A stretch of 64,000 nucleotides of DNA from Branchipolynoe longqiensis (Eukaryota; Annelida; Polychaeta; Phyllodocida; Polynoidae): NCBI GenBank assembly GCA_030323885.1, contig CM059198.1, positions 12,500,462-12,564,461 of the forward strand. Reading direction: 5' to 3'. Positions 44,627-54,885 of the stretch are shown here, one piece after another. Numbering within the stretch: the stretch's first letter is position 1; every line of letters starts with the position of its first letter. The notes beneath the pieces were generated by a model. It did not search any database. It was not told the origin of the DNA and saw nothing but the letters and a program-made list of their open reading frames with translations. A program made the translations under genes and the position numbers.

Positions 44627-46240
44627 TATGTATAACATTTATAATAGGCATAGGGGGTTTGGGTTTCAGGGAGGGGGGAAGAAGACGGCAGCCTATCGGC
44701 GCAAGGAATCCCAGCTTCTCTGCGCCAGGGTTCCCGGCCTCCCAGCGCCAAGACTCCCGGCACCAGGCCTCAATTCAAATAATATAAATATAAATCAAAT
44801 GTGATAACCAATAATAAAATAAATGAAATATAAATGCAATAATATACAAGGTAAGTTTGGTCGTAATGCGTAGCATTACGTTTGATACGAGGAGAGGAAG
44901 AGACCCTCCCCCGCCCCGCGCTTTCGCGCCCCTTTCACCTCGCCCGACGCCGCCGCGCGCCGCCACCTCCCCCCGGCCCCTGTCGCGCAGCATTCGCGCC
45001 TCACCCGACGCCCGCTGCTCGCCACCTCTCGCCCTCCCCCGGGCCGGCAGCATTCACACCTCACCTGCTGTCGCCCGCCCCCTTTCCCTTATAAGGTCGC
45101 CCCCCGGCCTCCCTCAGGCACTCGCCCTCCTGCCGCCTTCCAGCTCTCTTCCCATTTCTCTCCACCCACCCACCCATCTCTTCCTTATACACTCCCTTCT
45201 TCCACGGTGGAGGGCTCCTCGGCACCCCCTCACAGAACACCTACAGACTTTTTTACTCTGCCTGAACTTTCTTACTTTATTTATCATGTACATTTCCTCA
45301 CTGCTCCTCCTGTATTGCTCCTCATGAGCCTCTTTACTTTCTTCCATTTATTGCTTATTTACTTACACTGTTGCTCCTTATGAGCTTATTTCCTCTGTAT
45401 ACTCTGTATGTCTGAGGTGTAAATAAACGCCTTTATTTCCACCCCCGCCTTCCTTTCTTCCTTTTCGCGCATCAATGTTAATGTTGCTGTACCAGCAAGA
45501 AAAGCCATATTTGTGGGGATTATGCATCAGTGTTATTTATGAGCATACCTTACTGGCCTCCCGTCCCCAGGCCTTCCAGCACCGGCCTTCCCTTAAATAA
45601 TATGAATAGAAATAAAAAGTGATAACCAACAATAAAATAAATCAAATACAATAATATTTAAGGTATGTTTTTCTTAATGTTGTACCAGCAAGACAAGCCA
45701 TATTTGTGGTGATTATGCATCATGTGCATAATCACAGTGAATTATTGATTATGCATATATATATATATATTGGTATGCAAAAAATATATCTAAATGATGT
45801 ACAATAGTCCTCACAGGACCTCCCCCAGTGGCAAGTGGAAGTATATGAGTGGGCCACAGTCCAGCATATACACCCATGGTTGACTGGAGGTTCCTCTATT
45901 GTTTGGGATTAATGGCTATACCAACACAGTACTATAATGGGAATTTCTGTCCTGTAGCCATCTGTTGTAACTACTGAATTATTTCCTAATATTCACTGTT
46001 AATTTACTCAATCCGGTCACAACTAAATGTCCTAGGAATATCCAGGAAATTAGATGTAATTTTTTTCATTCTAGTGATGTATTCCAATATGAAAACCTCC
46101 TAAAATGCAGTGTTCCACAACCATATTTGTGAACCTGCACCTTAATTCTATATGAAATTCGACCTTGGAAATTGAACCGGGGATCAAATGGGGTATTTAA
46201 CCACCATAGCCCAATCGAGGTAAGCTCTCCAACCTGATTA
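44627..46240. repeat. Unclassified repeat, copy 1 of a tandem pair
   Basis: It starts 'tgtataacatttataatagg' and contains gcgccagggttcccggcct-type GC blocks, 'tcaattcaaataatataaat', 'gttgctgtaccagcaag', 'tggcaagtggaagtatatga' and 'ggctataccaacac'. It ends with a tRNA-like antisense stretch ('gaattgaaccggggatcaaa', near 46173). Copy 2 has the same order at 46909-51620. The tRNA-like end suggests a large composite SINE-like element on the minus strand, but I cannot classify it. The copy contains a 0.6-kb insertion (44862-45473). Confidence 0.75.
44862..45473 (+). mobile_element. 0.6-kb insertion with promoter-like and polyA-like signals
   Basis: Compared with copy 2, sequence between 'acaaggtaagttt' and 'aatgttaatgttgctg' is extra. 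It opens with a perfect 7-bp-arm palindrome 'gtaatgcgtagcattac' (44865-44881), becomes C-rich (44900-45250), has a TATA-like 'ccttataagg' near 45088 and an AATAAA near 45421. This layout resembles a solo LTR, but no target duplication is visible. Loss from copy 2 is an alternative. Frames on both strands in the C-rich part are not recognised. Confidence 0.5.
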
Positions 46241-46600
46241 GCTCATGAGCAGCCAGCCACCTTCTAGAACTACCACAAATACAATTATAACAATGCATTC
46301 TAAATTTCAAATAGTAATATTCAGCCGTAAAACTGAAATGAATAATCTATCATCACATAATTGAATGGCAGTCCTACGCCATGACACCACCAGCCGATTG
46401 ATCAAGCCGAGCCAAACTTGACCACCTGTCTAGCAGAAATCCAGGCCGAAGTGATGTGTTGGTTATCCCTCAATCACCAGGATCCCATCATCCTCCGAAA
46501 CAACCCACGGCAAACAGGTTGCCCTCATTTAGTCGCCTAATACAACATGCTCCAGAGGGATACAGTGGGAAAATTCTTATTCTACGAACCCCCTTTCCAC
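46241..46600 (+). mobile_element. Possible SINE fragment between the two repeat copies
   Basis: The stretch 'tttagtcgcctaatacaaca', 'gctccagagggatacagtgg' and 'aaattcttattctacg' recalls a repeat I associate with gastropod genomes. No complete head or tail is visible. It leads into a TATG microsatellite. Confidence 0.35.
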
Positions 46601-46604
46601 AGGG

Positions 46605-46908
46605 GAATGTATGTATGGATACGTATGTATATGTAGGTACATACGTATCCTTATGTACCTACATATACATATGTATCCATGGATATGTATGTATATGTAG
46701 GTATGTGTATGTATGTGTATATATATATGCATCTATATGCATGTGTATGCATCTGTATGCATGTGTATGCATTTGCATGTGTGTGCATGGATGTGCATGT
46801 GTGTATGCATGTGTATGCACATGTATGCATATGTATGTGTATGTATGCGTATGTATGCATATATATACATGTATGCATATGTATATGTATATAATGTATG
46901 TATAGGTA
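46605..46908. repeat. (tatgtatg)n-type microsatellite
   Basis: About 300 bp of atgtatgtat/gtatgcatgtg units on +, with a palindromic start near 46625-46680. Cys/Met/Tyr/Val-rich frames on both strands are artefacts. Confidence 0.95.
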
Positions 46909-47264
46909 TATGTATAACATTTATAATAGGCAGATGGCATTCGTGTTTGGGGTGGGAGGAGACCGCAGCCTATCGGTGCCAGGAATCCTGGCTTCCCGGC
47001 GCCAGGGTTCCTGGCCTCCCTGCGCCGAGACCCCCCCCCACCGGGCCTCAATTCAAATAATATAAATCTAAATAAAATGTTATAACCAACAATACAATAA
47101 ATTAAATATAAATGAAATACTATACAAGGTAAGTTTAATGTTAATGTTGCTGTACCAGCAAGAAATGCAATATTTGTGGGGATTATGCATCAGATGCATA
47201 ATTACAGTGTTATTTATGAGCATAGCTTACTGGCCTCCCGGCACCAGGCCTTCCGGCACCGGCC
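46909..47264. repeat. Unclassified repeat, copy 2, part left of the gypsy element
   Basis: It matches 44627-44861 plus 45474-45590 in order: 'tataacatttataataggca', the gcgccagggttcctggcct block, 'tcaattcaaataatataaat' and 'gttgctgtaccagcaag', ending at 'ccggcaccggcc'. The copy continues at 51013 after the LTR element. Confidence 0.85.
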
Positions 47265-47387
47265 TGTTATGTATCTGTCATGTATCATAGGGCGTTGCTA
47301 TGGGGAGACTGGACTGGGGCATGCTGGGAACAAGGATTGAATAAACAGTTCCATGACATAACTCACAGCCTCGAGACGTACTTTACA
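47265..47387 (+). mobile_element. Gypsy-type element: 5' LTR (123 bp)
   Basis: It begins TGTTATG and ends TTTACA, so it has the usual TG...CA ends. It is identical to the 3' LTR except for A at 47380 versus T at 51005. AATAAA lies near 47338. The LTR is short for the superfamily. Confidence 0.95.
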
Positions 47388-47400
47388 TGGTGTCAGATGT
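47388..47400 (+). promoter_or_regulatory. Primer-binding site of the LTR element
   Basis: 'tggtgtcaga' directly follows the LTR CA end. It is complementary to the 3' end expected for a tRNA-Leu (from memory) and is the usual minus-strand priming site. Confidence 0.7.
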
Positions 47401-47425
47401 TTAAGAGGGAATCCTAAACATTGCT

Positions 47426-48736
47426 TTGACAGGATTACGCCCACCAGGTCCACTGAACGTGGAGGATAATATGGATATTAAGTGGAGGTCGTGGATCACC
47501 TCCTACGAGATCTATGCGACTGCATCGGGTGCCGCATCTAAATCAGAGAAAGTGCAGTGCTGCGTCTTCTTGCGTGTCGCAGGAAATGAAGCGCAGAAAA
47601 TTCATAAAACTCTAAGGATCACGGAGGCTGACAAAGACAAGATCGGGCCCTTGATTGAAGCTTTCCGACAGTATTGCGAGGGCAAATGCAACATTACGGT
47701 CGTCCGTTATAAATTTAATTCCTACAACCAGACCGGGGAGACGATGGATGTTTACATTCGAGAACTGAAATCTAGGATCACTCATTGGCGTTATGACATC
47801 ATCGAGGATTCTTTGCTTTGTGATCGCATAGTGTGCGGTGTTAAGGACAATTTGTTGCGTGATCGTTTACTACAAACTCCTGAGTTAACTTTGGAGGGAT
47901 GCATCCAGCTATGCAGATTAAGTGAAAACAAGGGTATTCAGCTGACAAGTGGAGGATACAGGCGTGAAGAATGTGTTGACAGTATCGCGAACAGTTTTGA
48001 TCGTCGAGTGTTGCCTGTGACGCGTAGGCCGCATTGGAAGAAATCAATGACGACGCCATCTCGACACTCAGATTCTCCGAGTTTTTCGTGTGGAAATTGT
48101 GGATACAATCACCCGAAAGGAAATTGCCCTGCCAGGGATAAGGAATGTGCAGGGTGTCGAAAGATTGGTCACTTTATCAAAGTTTGTCATGATCGACAGC
48201 AAGCACGCAATGCTACGGTAAATGAACTTGCAGTTGACCCAGTGACCGAGGATGGTGCGCATGGTAACGGTTGCCCTGACTACGACTTGTTTGTGGGTGC
48301 CTTGTGTTGTGAGTCTGAAAGTTTTGATGATCTGTGGTACACAACATTACGTGTTGGATCGTGTGACGTTAAGTTCAAGATGGATACTGGATCGGAGGCG
48401 AATATCCTGCCGTTGAGGGTGTTCGACAAGATGAAGAACGTTCAATTGCAGTCGTCGGGATGTCGACTCGTGACGCACAATGGACAGCGCATCAAGCCTA
48501 TCGGAGAGTTAAGACTGGACGTAAAGGGGCGTGACCTGCTCTTCCAAGTCACCGATGCTGGCAGCGCTATCCTCGGAAAGAGGGCGTGTGTGAGTCTAGG
48601 ACTGTTGGCCAGGATTACGGAACTCGGATGTGATACCGTGATGACTAAGGAGGTGGCTAAGGAGGTGGTAAATAGATATTCTGATGTATTCCATGGGTTG
48701 GGGTTAATCAAAGTAAAATGCTGTTATTCATATTGA
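47426..48736 (+). pseudogene. Gypsy-type gag and aspartic protease, one open frame
   Basis: The 436-codon frame starts with a capsid-like region ('DIKWRSWITSYEIYATASG', 'TMDVYIRELKSRI'), a layout typical of retrotransposon gag. Two zinc-knuckle-like motifs follow near residues 222-254 (C-x2-C-x3-H-x4-C, then C-x2-C-x4-H-x4-C). A retropepsin-like protease comes next with the catalytic 'MDTGSEANILPL' (about residue 320) and an 'AILGKRACVSLGLL' flap-end motif. The reading frame breaks at about 48718, before RT. The protease seems intact, but the shift would prevent a full polyprotein. Confidence 0.9.
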
Positions 48737-49145
48737 TCATAGCATCACCCCAATCGTTCACCCTCCGTGTAGGATACCTTTGACTGTTACTGAGGATGTT
48801 AAGACAGAGTTAACGCGGATGTTAGATTTAGGAGTTATTGTTAAGGAAACGGAACCTACCCCGTGGGTTAGCTCAATCACTGTGGTCAGGAAGCCTGGGA
48901 AGATAAGGGTGTGTTTAGATCCGACTAAGCTTAATAAAGCTATCTTACGTGGCCCTTATCCTGTCCGTACTGTTGAGGAAGTCGTGGCTCAGTTGCATGG
49001 GGCAAAGTTCTTTTCTGTCTTGGACGCAAACAGCGGGTACTGGCAGATCCAGTTGGATGCAGCCAGTTCAAAACGCTTACAAAATTATAATTTGCAGGTG
49101 ATATATGCTAAGGGTCCTACGCTATATTTTGCAGATACCCTTTCA
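48719..49145 (+). pseudogene. Gypsy-type reverse transcriptase, large internal deletion
   Basis: The phase is shifted from gag. It shows 'MLDLGVIVKETEPTPWVSS', 'KIRVCLDPTKLNKAI' and 'FFSVLDANSGYWQIQLD', the first RT blocks including the first catalytic Asp (in LDANSGYWQ). It then jumps at about 49070 to 'NYNLQVIYAKGPTLYFADTL', which belongs to the end of the RNase H region. The Y-x-D-D palm motif and most of RNase H are gone, about 1 kb in usual elements (my estimate). Confidence 0.9.
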
Positions 49146-50378
49146 AGGGCACATGCCACCAGTGTTGAGCCAGACGATCTCTTCGATCAAGACCTATCTA
49201 TAGCCGTTGTGAGTGTCGAAGCTGATGACTTACATCGCATCCGCTGTGCTACGAGTACTGATCTCATTTGTCAGGACTTACTTCGTTTCCTTAGGGATGG
49301 TTGGCCTGAGAGGAACAGTGATGTTCGTCCTGATCTAAGGCCGTACTGGACTTGTATCAAAGACCTCACCTATAGGGATGGGTTGATTCTGAAGGGTGAT
49401 CAGATTGTCATTCCTGGTTGCCTGCGTTCGGACATGTTAAGGAAACTACATGAATCCCATTTTGGGATAGTACGGTGTAAGCAGTTAGCTCGTGACACGG
49501 TATTCTGGCCGAGGATGAATACACAGCTGGAGGATGTTATTTCTCGATGTCCCATTTGACAGGATTTTAGAAATGAACAGCACAAAGAACCTTTAATCAA
49601 TCACGATATTGTTGACATCCCTTTTTATAAAGTAGGGGTTTATTTATTTTATGTTAATGGCAAGAATTACATTTTATTGATTGATTATTATACCAATTTC
49701 CCCGATGTAATTGAGTTACAACGTACATCCAGTGCTGCGGTCATTGATGCCCTTATGCAGACTTTTGCCCGATATGGAATCCCACGGTATGTGGTTTCTG
49801 ACAATGGTTCACAATTCTCCAGTATGGAGTATAAAGAATTTGCTGCTCGGTATGGGTTTGCCCCTGTGTTCACTAATCCCATGCACACGCAGAGTAACGG
49901 GCAAGTCAAGCGTTTTGTACAAACAATTAAATTGATGATGAAAAAAGCCTTGATTGACGGGGGTGACATACAGTTGGGTATGTTAATGTTCAGGAACACG
50001 ACCTTACCAGGCATAGGCGCTTCACCCGCACAATTGTTAATGTCCAGAAAATTGAGAACCCGTTTACCATCCCTGGATAGTACTCTGTTGCCACACGTTC
50101 AAGAATCTAAATTAGATCTCATGAACGGCATTAGAGCCACACAGAAGAGTTCCTTTGATGCTCGTGCAGGTACTGAATTCCCTCGAATTTTAGTTGGTAG
50201 TGACATTAAGTATAAAAATCATAACAACGAATGGCAATCTGGGGTGGTGGTTGACACACACACACCTGGTCCCAGGGATTATCGATTATTAAATAAAGAG
50301 GGGAACGTATTGCGCAGAAACAGAAAATACATATATAAATGTCCCGATCGTTTAGCTGCCCCTGACACAAGTACATGA
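49146..50378 (+). pseudogene. Gypsy-type integrase, one stop and altered catalytic positions
   Basis: It keeps the H-x3-H part of the zinc finger ('LHESHFGIVRCKQLARDTVF') and 'VISRCPI', followed by TGA at 49557-49559 where the last Cys of the H2C2 finger is expected. The core shows 'GVYLFYVNGKNYILLIDYY', 'YVVSDNGSQFSS' and 'HTQSNGQVKRFVQTIKL'. By comparison with the family D,D-35-E pattern, the first Asp site reads Tyr (near 49642) and the Glu site reads Lys (near 49907); the middle Asp is intact. A C-terminal region runs to 50378. The enzyme is predicted to be inactive. Confidence 0.85.
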
Positions 50379-50889
50379 CTTCATACACAGGCTGAGGGTG
50401 TCGATACGTCTCAAATCGATGGTAACGTCCCTAACCAGTACGTTTCTCGGTATGGGAGGGTCATTCGACGCCCGAGAAGATTTGGGTATTCTTGAGTGTG
50501 TCTCGGGGTGTCTATGGGATTTTGTTGTATGAAGATCTTGTTAGGATGGATATATATCCCTTGCCATAAAAGCGCAAGTGTGGTTCAGGTTCATTATCAC
50601 TGTATGTATTACTTGCGTTGTCAATGCCTGTATGTCGACTGATGGATAACACGTGTTTCCCTTGTTATATTGGTATGGGTTTATTAATTGGGGGGTGTAT
50701 GTTGTTATACATAAGTGTTACCTCGCTTAGTAGCTCGTATCTGTTTGGATAAGAGAGGGGATATGTCGCATAGGTTGGAACATAATTTAAATGTTAGGCA
50801 ATAAGTATTTCAGTATCATGTTAGGCGATAAGTAGTTCAGTATAATGATAGGCGATAAGTACTTCAAATTCGAAAGTGTATAAAGGAGA
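50379..50889 (+). other. Gypsy element 3' region with short repeats and polypurine tract
   Basis: Non-coding. Three ~30-bp tandem units with 'taggcaataagtatttcagt', 'taggcgataagtagttcagt' and 'taggcgataagtacttcaaa' lie at about 50795-50870. The purine stretch aaaggaga ends immediately before the LTR and probably primes plus-strand synthesis. Confidence 0.75.
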
Positions 50890-51012
50890 TGTTATGTATC
50901 TGTCATGTATCATAGGGCGTTGCTATGGGGAGACTGGACTGGGGCATGCTGGGAACAAGGATTGAATAAACAGTTCCATGACATAACTCACAGCCTCGAG
51001 ACGTTCTTTACA
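50890..51012 (+). mobile_element. Gypsy-type element: 3' LTR (123 bp)
   Basis: It has the same length and ends as the 5' LTR, with one substitution (T at 51005). Flanks are CGGCC on the left (47260-47264) and CGACC on the right (51013-51017), a likely 5-bp target duplication with one change. Confidence 0.95.
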
Positions 51013-51625
51013 CGACCTTCCCTTAAATAATATGAATAGAAATAAAAGGTGATAACCAACAATAAAATAAATCAAATACAATAATATTTAAGGTAGGTTT
51101 TTCTTAAGCAAGACAAGCCATATTTGTGAATTATTTATTATGCATATATGTATTGGTATGCAAAAGATATATCTAAATGATGTAAAACAGTCCCCACCGG
51201 ACCGCCCCTAGTGGCAAGTGGAAGTATATGAGTGGGCCACAGACCAGCATTTATACCCCCATGGTAGGCTGGAGGTTCCTCTATTGTTTGGGATTTATGG
51301 TTATACCAACAGAGTACTATCATGGGCAGTTCTGGCCTGTAGCCTTGTTTTGTAACTAATTAATTATTTCCTAATATTCGCTGTTAATTTACTCAATCCG
51401 GTCACAACTAAATGTCCTGGGAATATCCAGGAAATTAGATATAATTTTGTGCTTTCTAGTGATGTATTCCAATGTGAAAACATCCCAAAACTCAGTGTGC
51501 CACAACCATATTTGTGAACCTGCACATTAATCCTATATAAAATTTGACCTTGGTAATTGTAGAATTGAACCGGGGGTCGAATTAGGTATTTAACCACCAA
51601 TACCCAAACGAGGTAAGCTCTCCAA
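51013..51625. repeat. Unclassified repeat, copy 2, part right of the gypsy element
   Basis: It matches 45590-46240 in order: 'ttcccttaaataatatgaat', 'tggcaagtggaagtatatga', 'ggtaggctggaggttcctct' and 'gaattgaaccgggggtcgaa'. It proves that the LTR element inserted into this repeat. Confidence 0.9.
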
Positions 51626-52437
51626 CCTGTTATAATAGTTGTTTGTCAAAATGTGGAAGAGGGGGGGGGGGGGGGGAGATATTCCACACAACACAGTGCA
51701 TGTACTTTTATGCCCCTGTTGCCACCTTTATTTTATGGCTATAGTGCAACACTTTCAGTACCCGTGATCTGAGCCTTTACACACAAAGCGTGACACTGAC
51801 AAGCAATATCATGAATGTGCCTAGATACAAGATTCACCCCGTACTGCTGCAGTAGCCACAGGAGGATGCAGCGTCAGCGTCAGCGGTGAATCTTTTATCT
51901 AGAATGTGCCCTGAAGCATGCTCGGCATTTTTTATCCTACCTGTTGACTGTTCTGCTAGCGCTACCTTAACCATAAGTACTGTGTAAATTGCGATCTAAA
52001 GAGATAGTAGATAGTTACTTACTTGTATTTGTCTAATTCCACGATCCATTGTGAATTTCGGTGGTGGTCTGAAGAGTTTAAAAAAGAGACCAACTTCAAT
52101 GTTACCTTCTTCCTCAGGCCACACTGTCCTAACCAGGTTACATGATGTCACATACTCTCGAGTACGTCAAGACAATTCTTTTATATATGTTAGCTTAAAA
52201 CACAACTAAGTTACACATTCTAAAGTGAATCACATAATACCGATGCCATTTACTATGATAATGTCGGGATGTAAAGGGTCAAACGAGCTAGTCTGTAGGG
52301 AAGAAAAAGCAAACCGCAAATTCACTACGAGATTATGTTCAACCTCGTTGGGTTCCAGTTAGTCGACGAGAGAGATAGTCGTGTTCCAGTACCCATCGTA
52401 TCCGCTAGGTGCCGTCTGAGTGCATGTAAATGGCTCT
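51626..52437. other. Unassigned sequence with a poly-G run
   Basis: A G run lies at about 51660-51676. About 800 bp otherwise without a recognised repeat family or coding domain. A short 'gcagcgtcagcgtcagcgg' repeat lies near 51870. Confidence 0.4.
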
Positions 52438-53511
52438 AGCCTGGTTCCCTGGCCTTTCAACAGAGGTCGCCCCTGTGGCAAAGACCCTATAATACTAAGA
52501 CGGCTCACTCAGCCTGTAATGTATAATCAAAATGATCAAAACCACCACTTGGTGCGCTTGCTGTTCTCTTGGTTAAACGGGTGCTATATTATATGTATAA
52601 ATGTATATATGAATGTGAAAGATGTGTGATGATGGTGATGCTGATGATGTATGTGTATGCAGGTATAGCAATACCTCAGGGAGTTTGACGCCCCTGCCTT
52701 GCAGAGTTGGAAACCATTGCCTTGTGGTACAGGTCCTTGACAGAACCGAAGGCTAAGGGAGCAAACCCTAAACAGAAAACCATGTCACTGTGGCAGCATT
52801 AAGGGCGGTTGATGTATGGAACTCCCAACATCTCCCGACCAGCCACTGCAGGGACAAATAGTTTTGCGCCTGTCTTGACATGTTCTTGCCGGTGTGAAAC
52901 CTCTATTTGCTCCCCGAGAGAGTGCCGCTGGTAACTTGCAAAAGCCAGCAGCACTTCAACACTTTTGCAGGCAGCTTTCATGAAATGTTGTCATCAGACA
53001 GGCTACCAAAGCAGATCCTCTATTCTCAACTGTCTTCTGGCTACAGAAAGAGAGGGCGCCCCAGTCTCCGGTTCAGGGATACCATCAAGAGAAACCTGAA
53101 GCTGAGAGAGATTAAGACCGACTCATGGATGCAACTCTCACAGCAGAGAGCTAAATGGAGAGTGGCAGTCAAGTAATGAAAGCAGTCTTTGTCGCATCGC
53201 GACTGACAGCATGATGATGATGATGATGATGATGCTGATGATGATGTGCATTGGTTCATAGCAATTTCATATTGTCATTATTAATGTGTATTCATACTTA
53301 CCTATCTCATGTATAATATAATTGTATGTGTTTACATGTGAGACACCAACCAGCAGCTGGGCTGATCAAACCCACCACAACGTGGCACTGCAAAATTCAC
53401 ATTACCATGGGAGAGATAGGGAGTGAGCCGTCTTAGTATTATAGGGTCTTTGACTGTTCTCATGGTTTTCAAAGCCCAGGAACAGAGTAGCCTGGTTCCC
53501 TGGCCTTTCAA
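52438..53511. mobile_element. Segment bounded by a 32-bp inverted repeat and a direct repeat
   Basis: Perfect 32-bp inverted repeats lie at 52479-52510 and 53421-53452 ('caaagaccctataatactaa', then 'gacggctcactc'). Outside them, 'agcctggttccctggccttt' occurs as a direct repeat at 52438 and 53489. The interior holds the LINE-B 3' fragment. No transposase is present, and TIR superfamily marks were not identified. It could be a foldback or composite element, or a rearranged duplication. Confidence 0.7.
52660..53240 (+). pseudogene. LINE-B ORF2 C-terminal fragment with (gat)n tail
   Basis: The frame (52907-53176) contains 'DRLPKQILYSQLSSGYRKRG', 'RPSLRFRDTIKRNLKLREI' and a W-R-V-A-V-K end. This resembles the extreme C-terminus of an invertebrate LINE ORF2 (R-L-P-K-x-I-L and G-R-P-x-L-R-F-x-D-T-x-K-R). 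Non-coding 3' sequence and a gat-repeat tail follow (53214-53245). A diverged inverted copy lies at 57933-58440. The 60-codon frame on the opposite strand at 52799 is conserved in the second copy only because the DNA is. Confidence 0.75.
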
Positions 53512-53512
53512 A

Positions 53513-53814
53513 AGATGTCGGCACTGTGGTCGTTATAATGATTCCTCTGAAAGCTTATTGTACTGTACTGAGGAGCCTTACAAGGACGGATTTATGCCAA
53601 CTATTTCGCGTATGTATTTTGATATACCAATAGACGATTTCTGTGGCCTAGTTGCCCCAGGCTATGCACGCAGTTGAAAAATTGCTCAAGCGGATCTGAA
53701 ACTATGGTTTTAACCAGTTACTCAGTGTGTATAGAATTATTTATTAATGCAATGCTCATTGAAGGGTCCCATCCATAAATAATAGAATACTTATTGAATA
53801 TTCATCGGCTTTAA
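53513..53814. other. Unassigned sequence
   Basis: About 300 bp. No repeat family or domain recognised, including the 84-codon frame at 53423-53677. Confidence 0.4.
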
Positions 53815-54095
53815 CGACTTTGCGTTATGCAGAAGTGACTTATATTATAAACGGCGAATATTGGAGATATATGAAGTGAAAACATGAAAAGGATTGTTGG
53901 TGAGTGTGCCAAAATGTTGCAACAGACACCATAGGTTACAACACTAACAGGTTCTATTAATTTGACCTAGTATTCCCTTCTATGCTGCAATAAAATGTCG
54001 AATACCCACACCAGGATCTAAGTTGGATATGTAAAAGATCAAATTGAGGTAAGTGTTTATGCTACAAAGAGGTGATACTTTCATCGTAATGTGTA
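53815..54095 (+). mobile_element. TTAA-type MITE, diverged
   Basis: Blocks 'gatatatgaagtgaaaacat', 'acaccataggttacaacact' and 'aggttctattaatttgacct' are in family order. The left terminus ('gcgttatgcagaagtgact') has lost the usual end, and the right end is replaced by 'catcgtaatgtgtaatactc'. Confidence 0.7.
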
Positions 54096-54480
54096 ATACT
54101 CCAGTCAAACGAGGCCTGCGTTCGCTCACGATCGATTCACGGCGTCAAAGCGTTCAACTTACGCCAAGTCGCCAACCTTGCGCCGTCCATTTGGAAAATT
54201 TTGGATGCAAGGTGGATGCAGCTGCTGCACCGGCATCCTCCATGTGGCAGTTTCTGGTGGCGCTATTAATTTGAAAAAAATTGTTAGCAATGGTTGACGC
54301 CCTGTTGGTGCCCTGGCGCCGACCTAGCGCTGCCAGGTCACCGGCCTCTTGGTTGGTAAGTTGGCGCGTTGGCGCCGACCTGTTGGCGCCAGGGTGACGC
54401 CAGGGCAGCACCAGGGTGGCACCAGGGTGGGGTCCAAGGCGCCGCCAGATTAGGTTTCTCTTGATGGTATCCCTGTGCAA
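54096..54480. other. GC-rich sequence with small repeats and a LINE-B scrap
   Basis: Repeated 'ggcgccgacct' and 'gccagggtgacgcc' phrases (54318-54420) give a local GC-rich minisatellite. At 54440-54480 the complement reads 'HRDTIKRNLIWR', a scrap of the LINE-B C-terminus. No intact gene. Confidence 0.55.
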
Positions 54481-54486
54481 TCGAGA

Positions 54487-54527
54487 GCATATGGTAAGCT
54501 CTCCAGGTTGGAGAGCTTACCATATGC
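54487..54527. repeat. Perfect 18-bp hairpin
   Basis: The arms 'gcatatggtaagctctcc' (54487-54504) and 'ggagagcttaccatatgc' (54510-54527) are exact complements with a 5-nt loop 'aggtt'. Further flanking pairing ('tcgagag' with 'ctctcga') extends it imperfectly. There is no U-run to suggest a terminator. Confidence 0.85.
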
Positions 54528-54609
54528 TGGTAACTCTCGATTGTCACAGAGCCGGTGCTGCCGGTGAACGCGGTAATGAATCGATAAAGCACAGGTTTCC
54601 TTTATGGAA

Positions 54610-54885
54610 TGTACGGAGATAGAATTCTGGTCGAGTCAAACCAACGTCTTAGAAAAATGGATATTAATGTTGTCACTACCTAGCCTGGTGCTCATCATTT
54701 CGAGGACAGGGCAAGGACTGGCTAACTCAGTATTATGATAATGTGACTGAGTGGGATAGTAGGTCATGATGGTGGTGCCTTGGTCTCCCAGTGTGGCAGC
54801 ACTATAAAATCATAATGCGTTCACTGTCACAAGTCGGTTATCAATATCAAGATGTAAAACCGCAACAAACAAATAATTATTGCCA
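54610..54885 (+). mobile_element. tRNA-derived SINE, family 1, lacking most of its head
   Basis: From 'ctggtcgagtcaaaccaacg' on, it has 'tagcctggtgctcatcattt', 'gataatgtgactgagtggga', 'gcagcactataaaatcata' and the tail 'gtaaaaccgcaacaaacaaa'. Confidence 0.85.

Noticed and set aside
44857..45327. A 156-residue Pro/Ser/Arg-rich protein on +.
   Set aside because: It lies in the C-rich part of a repeat insertion with equally open antisense frames. Composition artefact.
46605..46908. Small Cys/Met/Tyr-rich proteins in the TATG tract (also at 61.8-62.0 kb).
   Set aside because: Simple-sequence artefacts present in all frames on both strands.
52799..52981. A conserved 60-residue protein, because the same peptide recurs at 58108-58290.
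   Set aside because: The recurrence is due to duplicated LINE-B DNA. The sense strand with the LINE C-terminal motifs runs opposite to this frame.
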